64,000 nt of DNA from Heliocybe sulcata (lineage: Eukaryota > Basidiomycota > Agaricomycetes > Gloeophyllales > Gloeophyllaceae). The stretch spans positions 1,226,976 through 1,290,975 of the forward strand of contig ML213508.1 of assembly GCA_004369045.1 (NCBI GenBank), given 5' to 3'. Positions within the stretch are counted from its first letter, which is position 1. Each line of letters begins with the position of its first letter. The notes below the pieces were generated by a model. That model was not told the DNA's origin, did not search any database, and saw nothing but the letters and a program-made list of their open reading frames with translations. This document shows, one piece after another, positions 12,394 through 21,586 of this stretch. Position numbers and translations under genes: made by a program.

Positions 12394-13045
12394 ATGCCAC
12401 TAAGGTATACCGTCGAGCATAGTGACAATTTGGAGCGCTGCGACATCCAGATGAGCGCTGATGGCAGTGGACGGAAGTTGACTCTCACCATAGTACCCAA
12501 AGGGAAGCTAACATCAGATCCAATTGTGAGTGGTGCAAGGCGTCGGTCTCCACAAAAAAATTTGCGACTGACCGGCAAGTCTACAGAAAGTGGAAATAGG
12601 CCTCCAGGCTCCCGAAGACTCGGTGACTCCAAAGAATGAAGGGGGTGACGCATGTTCGGGCCGCAGGACACCTGGACCAGAAACGCAGCAAATCTTGGAT
12701 TGGGTGAAAAGCCTGCCGGAAGGCTCTGCAACAGAGCCTGAGGTTTGGACCGATGACCAAGTTATCAACTTCTTGGTGGAATTACGGGCGACAAACAAGT
12801 TCCCAGCACCTTTTGTAAGTTCAAGGGGTCATTGCATAGTATTACTCCGTCGCAAAAGGACTAAAACTTACATCCAGTGTACGCCGAAGAAGACTCGGAG
12901 TCGACTTGCGACACGAGACAGGAGTCCAGATCGGGGACCAGCTGCGCAGGGACCATCAGTCAGTGCGAAGAGAACCGCAAGTGATCTTCAAGTTGGTGGG
13001 CTTGAAGCTCAGAGGGTCGTCCGCAGTAAGAGCCAGTCGAACTAG
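12394..13045 (+). CDS. Small basic protein at the right end of the Plavaka element
   Basis: Three exons (12394-12525, 12587-12814, 12878-13045) with standard GT-AG junctions give 175 residues in frame, starting MPLRYTVEHSDNLERC. The first third looks like a beta-rich segment (RKLTLTIVPKGKL), the middle is acidic (ILDWVKSLPEGSATEPEVW) and the end is very basic (TPKKTRSRLATRDRSPDR), which could serve as a nuclear signal. I do not recognise the family. It lies between the transposase stop and the right terminal repeat on the transposase strand, so it is probably an element accessory gene. Clean splicing argues that it is expressed. Confidence 0.55.
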
Positions 13046-13348
13046 TACTAGGAGTACATCAGACCAAGGCGCGCAGCTCACCCCAGTCTTGAAACTCCGA
13101 TGATCATTGTATCTTCGGTGATAGAAAGTGGCCTCGGATGCCACCCTAAGGTCTGAAAATGATGTAGATACATACATGCATTGAACTGGAATATATCTGC
13201 CAAAAAAAAGTGAGTGCCGGGTGCGCCCCTGCTCAAGCATATCTCAATCTTGCTTTCCGAAGTTGACAGTGGCTGTGCAGTCCTAATACGGTATGTTGCG
13301 CCACAACCGACTCGCTCGTGCTAACTCGGACCAAGCATACATTATTCT

Positions 13349-13396
13349 GTATAATTATACTGACTTATGAGCATAAGTCTCGTCATGTATAATTAT
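13349..13396 (-). repeat. Right subterminal repeats
   Basis: Two copies of TGTATAATTAT (13349-13359 and about 13386-13396) lie inside the right terminal repeat and resemble the left-end copies, with the core (G)TNTAATTA in common. They are probable transposase recognition sites. Confidence 0.55.
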
Positions 13397-13408
13397 GTGT
13401 GAGTGAGA

Positions 13409-13438
13409 TATAATTTGCTCAGGAGGGTTTTCCTGATG
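13409..13438 (-). repeat. Right terminal inverted repeat of the Plavaka element
   Basis: Read on the minus strand it begins CATCAGGAAAACCCTCC and pairs with the left repeat at 5368-5397 with three differences. Outside it the two flanks no longer match. Confidence 0.85.
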
Positions 13439-13572
13439 TTTACGGATATCATGTTGACAAAGGTGACAACGTCAATGCCTGGAGTAAGTCTATCATGCGA
13501 CATGCGGAAGGGACGACCGACATATACCTGCCAGTGTCGAGTGAATTGAATCAGCCCTGTGTGTATATAATC

Positions 13573-14231
13573 TCACGGGTCCCATCCGTACTTATAGACA
13601 CAGTGAGCGAAAGCGTAGGTATCCCAAGCCGGAGAGCTGACAACGGTCTCCAATATCAGTTCGTCCAGTGGCTTGTATACCCTCGTAGCTGGAATAGGGA
13701 CACGGCCGCTCTGTAGCAACATGTTGCGCATGGTAGCATCGATTTCGACATCGGTGAGGACAGCTCGTCCGTAGTAATTCAAGATATGTTTTTGCAAGAA
13801 GATACGGGTGAGTCAATGTGCGACTGACCTCCGTTAGCTGGCTACGCAACCCCTTTGATATTGCCATGCGAGGTTCCCCTTGAGTGCAGGTACGCCAGAC
13901 CACTGGCAGCATCTTGGATCTGTGTCGAAAGAATGCCACAATCAACTATCTCGTGAAGAATGGCACAGCTTACCAGATGGAATTTCTCACTGGGGTGAGC
14001 GTCTCCATACTGCATGATGCTGCCGTCCAGATAAAGAGGCGTAACGATGGTGAATGACCCTGCTTGGATCATGTACGCCTGGCAGACGACGTGAACATGT
14101 GGGTATCGTAAATCGGTCCAGGTGGAACTCGCTTGCTGGATGTTGCCTCCGAAGACCTTGACGACTGCCAGATAGAAGGCCTTCGCAGAGCGGCCGACCT
14201 GTTGGACAATCAGAAAGCCGGTCAAAGCCAA
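13573..14231 (-). pseudogene. Decayed protein-kinase-like gene fragment
   Basis: Read on the minus strand, MALTGFLIVQQVGRSAKAFY is followed by kinase-like landmarks: VVCQAYMIQAGSFTIVTPLY (hinge region), AASGLAYLHSRGTSHGNIKG (the helix and catalytic-loop region, with HGN in place of the usual HRD) and HILNYYGRAVLTDVEIDA, where a DFG would be expected. An intron at about 13927-13980 joins cleanly. The next junction, after HGNIKG at about 13857, has no good acceptor and the frames do not connect. No glycine loop or complete C-lobe is visible. It resembles the tyrosine-kinase-like kinases expanded in basidiomycetes, but as a broken or pseudokinase copy immediately beside the transposon. Confidence 0.5.
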
Positions 14232-14403
14232 AGAGGCCTACTTAATCCATACCCGCATGCACCCTGGTGAAGAGATTCAACGTATGCTATACTTAGTCCC
14301 GGGTCATATGCGGTCGCGCAGTGCATGCCTGCTCTGGTGGTGGAAAGAGATGCATTCATCATCAATGAGTGACTGTTTGCGGTAGAGGTGGATATTGTCT
14401 AGA

Positions 14404-14447
14404 ACAGGAAGACTGATGCCTGACGCGTCAGGCATCAGTCTTCCTGT
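14404..14447. repeat. 44-bp perfect palindrome
   Basis: Two 22-base arms are exact reverse complements with no spacer. The outer arm begins ACAGGAAGACTGATG and the centre is TGACGCGTCA. Symmetry ends sharply at both sides. No gene overlaps it. Confidence 0.9.
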
Positions 14448-14656
14448 CAGTAAAAAGTAATATTGCTGTCAGTCAGTACACCTGCGTGACGGGAATTAGC
14501 TGTACTTACAGATTATATATGAGGCCCACTGCTTTAATGCACAAGTGAAAGTCGACATTGCTGCATTGGCAATGGCGGGAAAAACATTAATGTGAGCGCT
14601 GAGCGCTCGCTGCTGAGCAGGAAGTCCGACCAACTCCGACAAGTCACACCGGAGGG

Positions 14657-15456
14657 AACCGAATATACGTGATCGCTGTAAATGCCGACCTAAATTGAGA
14701 TGTGGGCTTTGATATATAATATTCACCGGAAATGGCAGGTTATTTTTTATATATGTTATATTGTGTATAGGAATTTATATATATGAAATACATACGAAGC
14801 TACACTATGTTGGAATATGTTGAAGTAAATCATAAATATTGTCCGATGTGTAGTTATAAGTATAATTCTTATTTGTATTGAGGTTTTTGATCGACAACAA
14901 TTTCGAATATTTCATTGCACTGGGATTATCGCCCATATCTGGTATATCTTCCGAGATATGCTTGATGTGTGGAATTTCGAATTTACTTCAGGATACCCCA
15001 ACAGACCCGAATGGGAGCCCATATATGGAATATATCGCCATGACAAATGTTGGTCCCCGGTTTCGTTTTGACATTTGTCCCACTGGTGCTGGAAGAAATA
15101 TTAGCCATCATCATTTCGAAGCAGAAAATTTGAAATGTCCAATAAACTTCTACTGTATATGGATATGTTTTACTATATATGTAATACAGACAGAACTACG
15201 TGAGAAGCTAATATTTAAAATTTTTACTTTCTGCCGTAGCTTCGGCCAAATATGAGATCACCATTCACCTTAACCTTTGCACGCGAATAACAAATATGCC
15301 TTGCAAGTCATAGAATCACACAAATTGTAGATATATGTTCTCATTTTAACGATATGTGATATATCAAATAGATAATCATGTATCCAATTGCACGGATATT
15401 TCAACCGTGACTTCCCGATATTGGGCCACATTTACAGGGCAGTCATATATTCGGTT
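14657..15456. mobile_element. AT-rich element with imperfect terminal inverted repeats
   Basis: The left end (AACCGAATATACG...CTGTAAATG, from 14657) and the reverse complement of the right end (AACCGAATATATG...CTGTAAATG, ending 15456) match over about 27 bases with several mismatches. The 800 bases between are strikingly AT-rich, with many TATATA runs, against GC-balanced flanks. A 125-codon open frame (14878-15255) has no recognisable domain. This fits a non-autonomous DNA element or the worn shell of one. No target duplication is evident. Confidence 0.5.
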
Positions 15457-15760
15457 ACTGGAAGTGTCAATGGGCGGACGCGCGGCACGTGATGGGCGCG
15501 CCGCGCCACCGGCTGATCACCGGCCAACCTGTCCCGCCGATATGCCGCCTACCAAATCGGGCTTGTGCAGCTGAGCGTTGCCGACGTTTGTGTCCAGCGA
15601 CGTCGTTATCACGACAAGCAGACACAGGGTTTGTCCTCTGGCACCGACTTGACACAAAGGTTGCGGTAAGGATATCTCAACCCGTAGTCTCGACTAGATT
15701 GTCACAAATTCTGGTCTGGCCGTGTAGACCACCACCGGCATACCTTCATTTCGCACCGCA

Positions 15761-16605
15761 ATGAACGCCTCGCAAAGCACCGAACGCAGTATTGATCTTC
15801 AAGTTCTCATACCTCCTGAACTTTGCACCAGGGATGTCTCTATCCCTTGGGACGCCACCCTCCTCGATTTGTTGGCCACACTCAAGCAGTTTGTGACTCA
15901 GGACCATAAAGCAAACATCAACCTTCATGCGGTCAGTCCCCTCCCAATTTGCGTGGGTGAGAGACAGAATTTGAATCCATTGTTCAAGCCCAAGCAGGAA
16001 GCAAAGCATCTCTTAACCGCCGATGCGGTAACTGAAGTCTATTTGAAAATCCTGGTTCGCAACCCCGATAGAGAGAAATGGTTAAATGAGCATACGGCTA
16101 TCCACCAGCTGAAGAGGTTAAAGTTCCGCGAAGCCTATCCACAAGTTATTGATCCCCACAGGACCGAATGCATAGACTTTATTGTCACCGCGAGCGACCC
16201 GCCAGTGTTGGGCAAGCATGGCCGAGATAGCCAGGAGAACAGTCCTATCACATGTGCGCGCAGTTCTCCGCTCATGCAAGCTTTACTCACTATAATCCAT
16301 CTAAAGGCATGAAAGCTGCTATTGCAGGGGCGTACCGAAACTTGGACCCGAGCGATGGCGCGATAATCACGAACTATTACAGCCAACAGGCTGACGCTGC
16401 TCGGGCACTGTTTGATGCCCGCTACGTTTCCGGCCAGCATGCGGCGATGCGCCTCGCCCCTCCCGTTGAGATCTATTGCTCAGCGTTCGCTAACCTCAAA
16501 GCTCGATTGTACGGCACCGTCGACCAAGCGGCTGACCCCGTGATATATCTTGATATGCCGGAACTCATGCCAGGCTGGAATCCGTCCCAGAAAGATCGCA
16601 CTTAG
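15761..16605 (+). CDS. Hypothetical protein, 261 residues
   Basis: An ATG at 15761 opens MNASQSTERSIDLQVLIPPE. Exon 1 (15761-16204) and exon 2 (16264-16605) join in frame across a 59-base GT-AG intron. The product is hydrophilic, with no signal peptide or membrane helix. I see no motif I can name; notable stretches are DREKWLNEHTAIHQLKRLKF and YYSQQADAARALFDARY. It is a stand-alone gene next to the AT-rich element. It could equally be the remnant of a larger gene, since no family support is available by eye. Confidence 0.5.
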
Positions 16606-16816
16606 TTGTTCCCCGGGTTTCTTTGTTATAACAGGAACAAGGGCGACAATTTATTACTACGTGCACGGAGTCCTGGAGATAACATAGACAGCAATGAACA
16701 TTCACTCAGAAAAGTCCATGAAAACCCTGTGCTCATGGCAGAAACGCCCTGTATGCCGATTTTGAGCAATCATATGCCACAGTGCCATGATAGGAACTCA
16801 CCGTGAACAAACAGTA

Positions 16817-17102
16817 CTACATGTGCGGGCGGTTAGTTCCACACGCGGGACAGGTTGCTTGAGTACTGGAGATGTAGGCTCCGCATTTCTTGCACGGTAC
16901 AACTTCTGAGACTGCATCTCTGATGGTCTGCAGTTGAAGATTAGCAAAGGTAACATTAGTACAGTCCTGTGCAAGGTCGCACGTTTGGCTTGTTAACATG
17001 CATATCGACTTGCAAGTTGGCTTGAGATAAGTCAAGATAAGAAGAATAATCGTAGGTTATCGTCGATAGCTCACCTTTCGCGTCGGCCGTGGCGGTAAGC
17101 AT
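16817..17102 (-). CDS. Possible tiny zinc-ribbon protein
   Basis: The minus-strand frame ends PCKKCGAYISSTQATCPACG, two CxxC pairs typical of a zinc ribbon, then TNRPHM and stop at 16817. An upstream ATG at 17102 (MLTATADAK) can be joined through an unusually long intron of about 180 bases, with an acceptor near 16897, giving fewer than 45 residues. The cysteine pattern is convincing but the start and the intron are not. It could be an isolated C-terminal exon of a lost gene. Confidence 0.3.
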
Positions 17103-19102
17103 CGTATAATGCAATGTTTGGTGGGCAAGAGATGTTGGGTACTTTGGTAAAACGGTGAAGTACGTTGAGAGCTGTGGTGAGATGGCAGACCTTTGGTGAG
17201 AGGTCCTTTATATATGCGGGCACGCCAAGATACTGTAACTAGATGTCACGAATTGAATTTCGGTCAGATGTTTACGCTACGCACCATTTCCAAGTTGCTG
17301 TACCGTGGATATGCTATTGTGCTGCACTAGTCATAATGCAAATTTTCGGTTATGACTGCACCTGTGGAAGGTCCGATTCAAGAGGCATATGTGGTTCCTT
17401 GCCATCGCCGATAATGCTGGGGCGCGTCCTGCGTCTTGGGTGACAACAGATGTAGACCAGATCATGAAAGAGCGCATCCAGTATTGAAATCTGAAATAAA
17501 TCAGAGAGCATGAAGCCTACGGTGTGGCGCTATGGCGCGGACAGCTCGGATGTCTCAGAGTCCTAAGATCTCAAATTTCCTATGCGCGGACAGGCCCCGG
17601 TATCCAAAAAATGACTTGTGCTCTTCAGTACCAAGGCTTCCTTGCTTGAAGGTTTCTCTTCGGAAAAGATCGTTGTTCTGGCAGATTGATCTAGAACTTG
17701 AGATGTTTCAGATTAACGGCGACCTATGAAAAGCAGGAGTTGCTAGGGCGCACATCGTCGTATGCATACACGCGCCTTGTTGTGAGCTCTACCATGACGC
17801 CCTTGCATTCTTTCAATCCACCATATTCTTTCTGTATCATCGTATGAGTATCTTTGCGGCAATATGACTACTAGCAGACTGGCCGCGAAGTCGACAGTCA
17901 TTTTACCGTCCTTATATGTAGCCATGAAGGACCTGGGCCTTGTAATACTACCGTACATCGGATACATCGCAGTTTACTGAGCACGAGTTCTTCTTCATCG
18001 CTACCCATCGCTCACTCGCAGTCATCCCGACAATTGCCCTACGTGTCTGCGACAGGCATATCAGCTTCTCATGACCAGGTGGCTCTAGTAGGACGCAAAA
18101 TATATTGTATCCGCTCCTGAAGGCAGTAAGGTTCCGAGTAACTGGAGCGGACATACCGGTATCCAAGGGGTGGCAAAAATTCGTGCCCATCAAGCTTTAG
18201 CGCTGTACGCCGTCGCAACACTGCGGTAGAACCGTACTAGTACTGCATTAGCTGTGCCACTTTTTCGAGTATCAACCAATGAAATCGTGAGACCCTGTCG
18301 TCATAAGCCCCCGTGGCGCTGCTTACTCTTGCTTACTGCGAAGAGCCCTTGGAAATTCAAATATTCAAGTTGGGCGACACCACCACGATGAAAAAGGACT
18401 TGGATCTAAGCGGTAACGGTCCTCGCGACTTCAAGCTTCTCAAACTTCAAAGCCCTTGTATAATAGGGTAGAAGTCACCGCGAACACATAATGCAGACCC
18501 GGACACCCTCAATCACGACATCCATTCTCTCGAAACTGCCCTTTTCTAGGTAAGGACAACCTGGATAAATGAGAGCCTTTTGCTCACATCAAGATCTAAT
18601 TTCTGCCATCCAGCTTTGCATGTAGAGCGGCTATGTTAAAGGATCTTGTTATGACCTTGTTCCCTATCGGCTCGGATTACTTGTACTAGGAAGACGGCAA
18701 AGCATAGCCTGAGGCCTGATGAACGGGAGCTTGTAGAGATGGCAGATAAATTTGGAGAAATAAAAAAGCAAATGTCAAGAAAGCTGTAAGTCCGTTTGAT
18801 GTGGTTATGTCCTCTGCTCTCCAGAGAGCGACAGCCGTTAACGCACGGATATTGGCAGGACTGACAAGACTAAGTACGGGGACCATCAGCACGCTATGCT
18901 CTTATGGCCACCCTGAGCATACTGATTATTGGATGCTATTTTCCTGGAGATAAGTGAAACCACTGATGGAGCTCGGGCACGCCGGCGATGGGCTGCAGCT
19001 GTCCGTCGCAAGGGAACAAGGCTCTCAAGGAAAATAGTGTAAGCGCTAGCCCTCCTCTCTGATCTTTTGCTAGTACTTATCAATGAAGTACAAGCACCCG
19101 TG
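17103..19102. other. Gene-poor stretch
   Basis: About 2 kb with only short open frames on both strands. None has recognisable domains, consistent introns or a credible start. I find no inverted-repeat element or RNA gene here. Confidence 0.4.
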
Positions 19103-19408
19103 CTATAGGTCGTCTCGCAACCTGCACACATAGGGATCATAAGACCAAGTCCACGGATCGAGTTGGCGGGTTCCACAACCGGTGTTGGGTATAAGGTATG
19201 ACTCTCCGGCATTCGTCTTCGCAGAAACGGATAGAAGAGGATTCGGAGGTACCACTGAACCAACGTCTTTCACAGCATACGGAGATAGTCTGCCGAAAGC
19301 CAACTGTGGCACTGGAACACCGAGGACGAAACATTCAATTATGGCGTCTGGTTGATAAATTTTCGCAGCACGCTCGAGGATCTCCGAGTATGGCTGCTGG
19401 AGGTACAT
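19103..19408 (-). other. Unassigned coding-like exon
   Basis: A minus-strand frame of about 100 codons (MYLQQPYSEILERAAKIYQP...) is preceded by a splice acceptor (ccatttcag) and has a protein-like composition (GVPVPQLAFGRLSPYAVKD). A second coding-like piece lies just upstream (about 19500-19600). I cannot join them into a supported gene or name a family. It may be the end of a decayed gene. Confidence 0.2.
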
Positions 19409-19835
19409 CTGAAATGGATATCCTCGTCCATATGCGCCGAGATATCGTCATTTCTTTGGTTGATGGGAGGTCGTGGTACAGTGCTGCATTCCAGTTGAAT
19501 TGGAAGGATACTGCCCTGCCTCACCCTCCCGACTTCCAAACTTATGAGTCCGTTCAATGGCAGTACCAGCATACACTCAGTCCGATAAGGCAAGTCTGCA
19601 GAAATGCTGGATGATGAAAATTTAGATTGACGAGTGCTCCATCCACCAGACCATCTGCTGCGATAATCGGACGCCCAGCTTCGAAAAGGAACCATGATGG
19701 ATGTATGAAGGTGCAGTGATCGTAACCTGCGGGGAGGAAAGCATCTCTTTCTGGTAGATGATTCAGAATCCTGTTTCTATCACGCGATGAGCCAGCGAAT
19801 GATTCAGAGGAAGGAACGCTTACAGATCTGTGCGG

Positions 19836-20668
19836 CTACTGTTTCTGCCATTTCTCGACAAGCTGAAGTAAGAGCGGGACATCGTCGATCTCGCCGTCGA
19901 TGGCAGCGGAGGGCCCAGGCCGTTTGTAGAATCGTCCCTCGAACTCGGACGGGTAGAAGCCTGCGTATTCCCAGTCGATGATGCCATTTATTTTGAGGGT
20001 GCTCTCGTCGACGATGACATTATGCTGCGATAAGTCGCCGTGGCATAGAACGAACTCAGGTTCGTCTGCTCCCCGAAATTCGAGGAGACCAGCGCCTCTC
20101 TCCTTCAATGCCATGTCCAGACGATACGGTAGGCACGCGGACCCCGCAAGCCCGCCCATCATCTTCGACTTGATAGAATGCAGTGTATCGATATACTGCT
20201 CCAGTTCGACTGTGACCACCGCTTTCTGCTCGTCGGATAACTCCGCCATGAGCACTCCCGGAACGACATCCTCAAGAAGGTAATAGCGCCCGCAGTCTTC
20301 GAACGCACCGCGTATGACAGGCACTGGAATATTTGTGTGCTCCTTCACGTAACGGATAGCTGCAGCTTCATTTTGCAACCGCTCCTTCACGAAGCGAGGA
20401 ATGACCATTTCGCTGCGCCAGTTGATGGTGTACTCCCTCTCTTCCAAGCTTCTCTTGATGAACATCTCGGATGGGTCGTTCCCAACTACAAAATATTTCT
20501 TCTCGTGACTGAGGCCGATACATCCAGGCTCCATCACTCTAGCAGGCTAAAGAAGATTGGATTGATAAGAAGTCCATAGATCGATCCGACAACATTACGA
20601 ACCTGCTGAGGTGGCAGCACAATGCGACCATTGTCCGCAGGAGTATCGTTCTCCGGTGTCTGAGTCAT
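19836..20668 (-). CDS. APH-type (aminoglycoside/choline-kinase-like) phosphotransferase
   Basis: Two exons (20603-20668 and 19836-20546) spliced through a 56-base intron give 258 residues, starting MTQTPENDTPADNGR. The kinase-like fold shows AAIRYVKEHTNIPVPVI, the hinge YYLLEDVVPGVLM, the catalytic loop FVLCHGDLSQHNVIV (HGDxxxxN) and the metal-binding IDWEYAGFYP. All catalytic residues expected for the APH family are present. Basidiomycetes carry many such single-domain enzymes, and their small-molecule substrates are unknown; the bacterial name does not imply antibiotic resistance. The exon-1 start is chosen because the first intron places it in frame; MEPGCIGLSHEKK at 20534 is an alternative start. 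Confidence 0.85.
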
Positions 20669-21586
20669 GACCAACGCGGAAGATAGAGCGACCTTTCCGA
20701 CTCGACTGATTGTGAAAGAGAGTACTGAAGATGGCTTATACAGACCAAAATTTGAGGCAATCTGTCAATATAACAAAGCAATGCCAAAGCCACTAGCTGG
20801 GAACAGAACAATAAGCGCAACAACATTCTTCGCCATTAGTAACTTATGGGTCCACGCGCCAATCACGGCGAACTAAAGTGAGCCGGGCATCTCGGGCACG
20901 GTGCCTTTATTTGCACCTTATGCCTTTGACAACCCAGGGCTTCACTTGCAAGCGTATCATGCGACGATACTGAAGACCGAGTACTGAAGACCCAGTACTG
21001 AAGTGGAATTCAGACCTAGATGCAGACGGCTGTCACAAGAGTGACAGTCATGTGATCCTGGTTCGCATACGGTCACGGTGGCCGAATCGCAGGAGCCACA
21101 AAATCAGCGCTAGCGAGACGCGTACGAGAAGCAGCAGTACATTCTTCTCTATTAGCGAATGCGTGCTGCCCTGTGATATTCTCGTTCACCCAACTTTCCG
21201 TGCGTTTGCGGCAACGCGCAGTTGTCAAAGGCCGGCATATCAGCCACCCCTTCCAGGCATTGTCTTCGTCACTGTTGGATGTTGAACTTCTACTATCGGG
21301 CGCTAATCCTTAATAACGTATGTTGAGTTTATCAATGGCGTTGCAGTGTGAATGCCGTTCTCCCTCTGACAGGGACGTCTCGTATGATACTGAGAGCGAA
21401 TGTTCGAGGAGTTCATGATCAGAATTAATCGGGAGCATGCCTTCATCGCCATTCTTTGCTAGGTCATAACAAATATTCAATTACATGGGCACGACCCAGA
21501 CTGTAGATGAGCGCACGCTATTCACTGTCGCTATCGATCTCGACCTGGGGCCCATGTCAATATTCTAAGGGGTACAGATCACATTC
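20669..21586. other. Intergenic stretch
   Basis: No gene supported. Two short minus-strand hydrophobic frames starting near 20838 (MAKNVVALIVLF) and near 21150 (EKNVLLLLVRVSLALIL) look weakly alike and may be relics of one duplicated leader. A gtactgaaga-like word recurs three times near 20968-21000. Confidence 0.3.

Larger units (their letters stand above)
5368..13438 (+). mobile_element. Complete Plavaka-family (CACTA-like) DNA transposon, 8.07 kb
   Basis: The unit is defined by near-perfect 30-bp terminal inverted repeats at 5368-5397 and 13409-13438, which share CATCAGG(G/A)AAACCCTCC. AT-rich subterminal motifs of the form TRTGTMTAATTA lie just inside both ends. Between the ends are three intron-bearing genes: a DUF6532 gene on - (5670-8116), the transposase on + (8325-12188) and a small basic protein on + (12394-13045). 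A second inverted-repeat element (9130-9745) is nested in a transposase intron. The transposase reads through without a break after splicing and both termini are present, so the element looks whole. Terminal repeats plus subterminal motifs fit the CACTA superfamily, to which Plavaka elements of Agaricomycetes belong. Flanking duplication is at best 2 bp (TT). Confidence 0.85.

Noticed and set aside
14421-14430. ACGCGT in the palindrome centre as a cell-cycle box
   Set aside because: A single copy far from any start codon, and it is forced by the palindrome's symmetry.
14878-15255. Open frame inside the AT-rich element
   Set aside because: It has an AT-driven composition and no recognisable domain; it is not called as a gene.
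20820-21200. Two similar hydrophobic minus-strand leaders as a tandem gene pair
   Set aside because: The resemblance covers only about 25 residues and neither continues into a supported gene.
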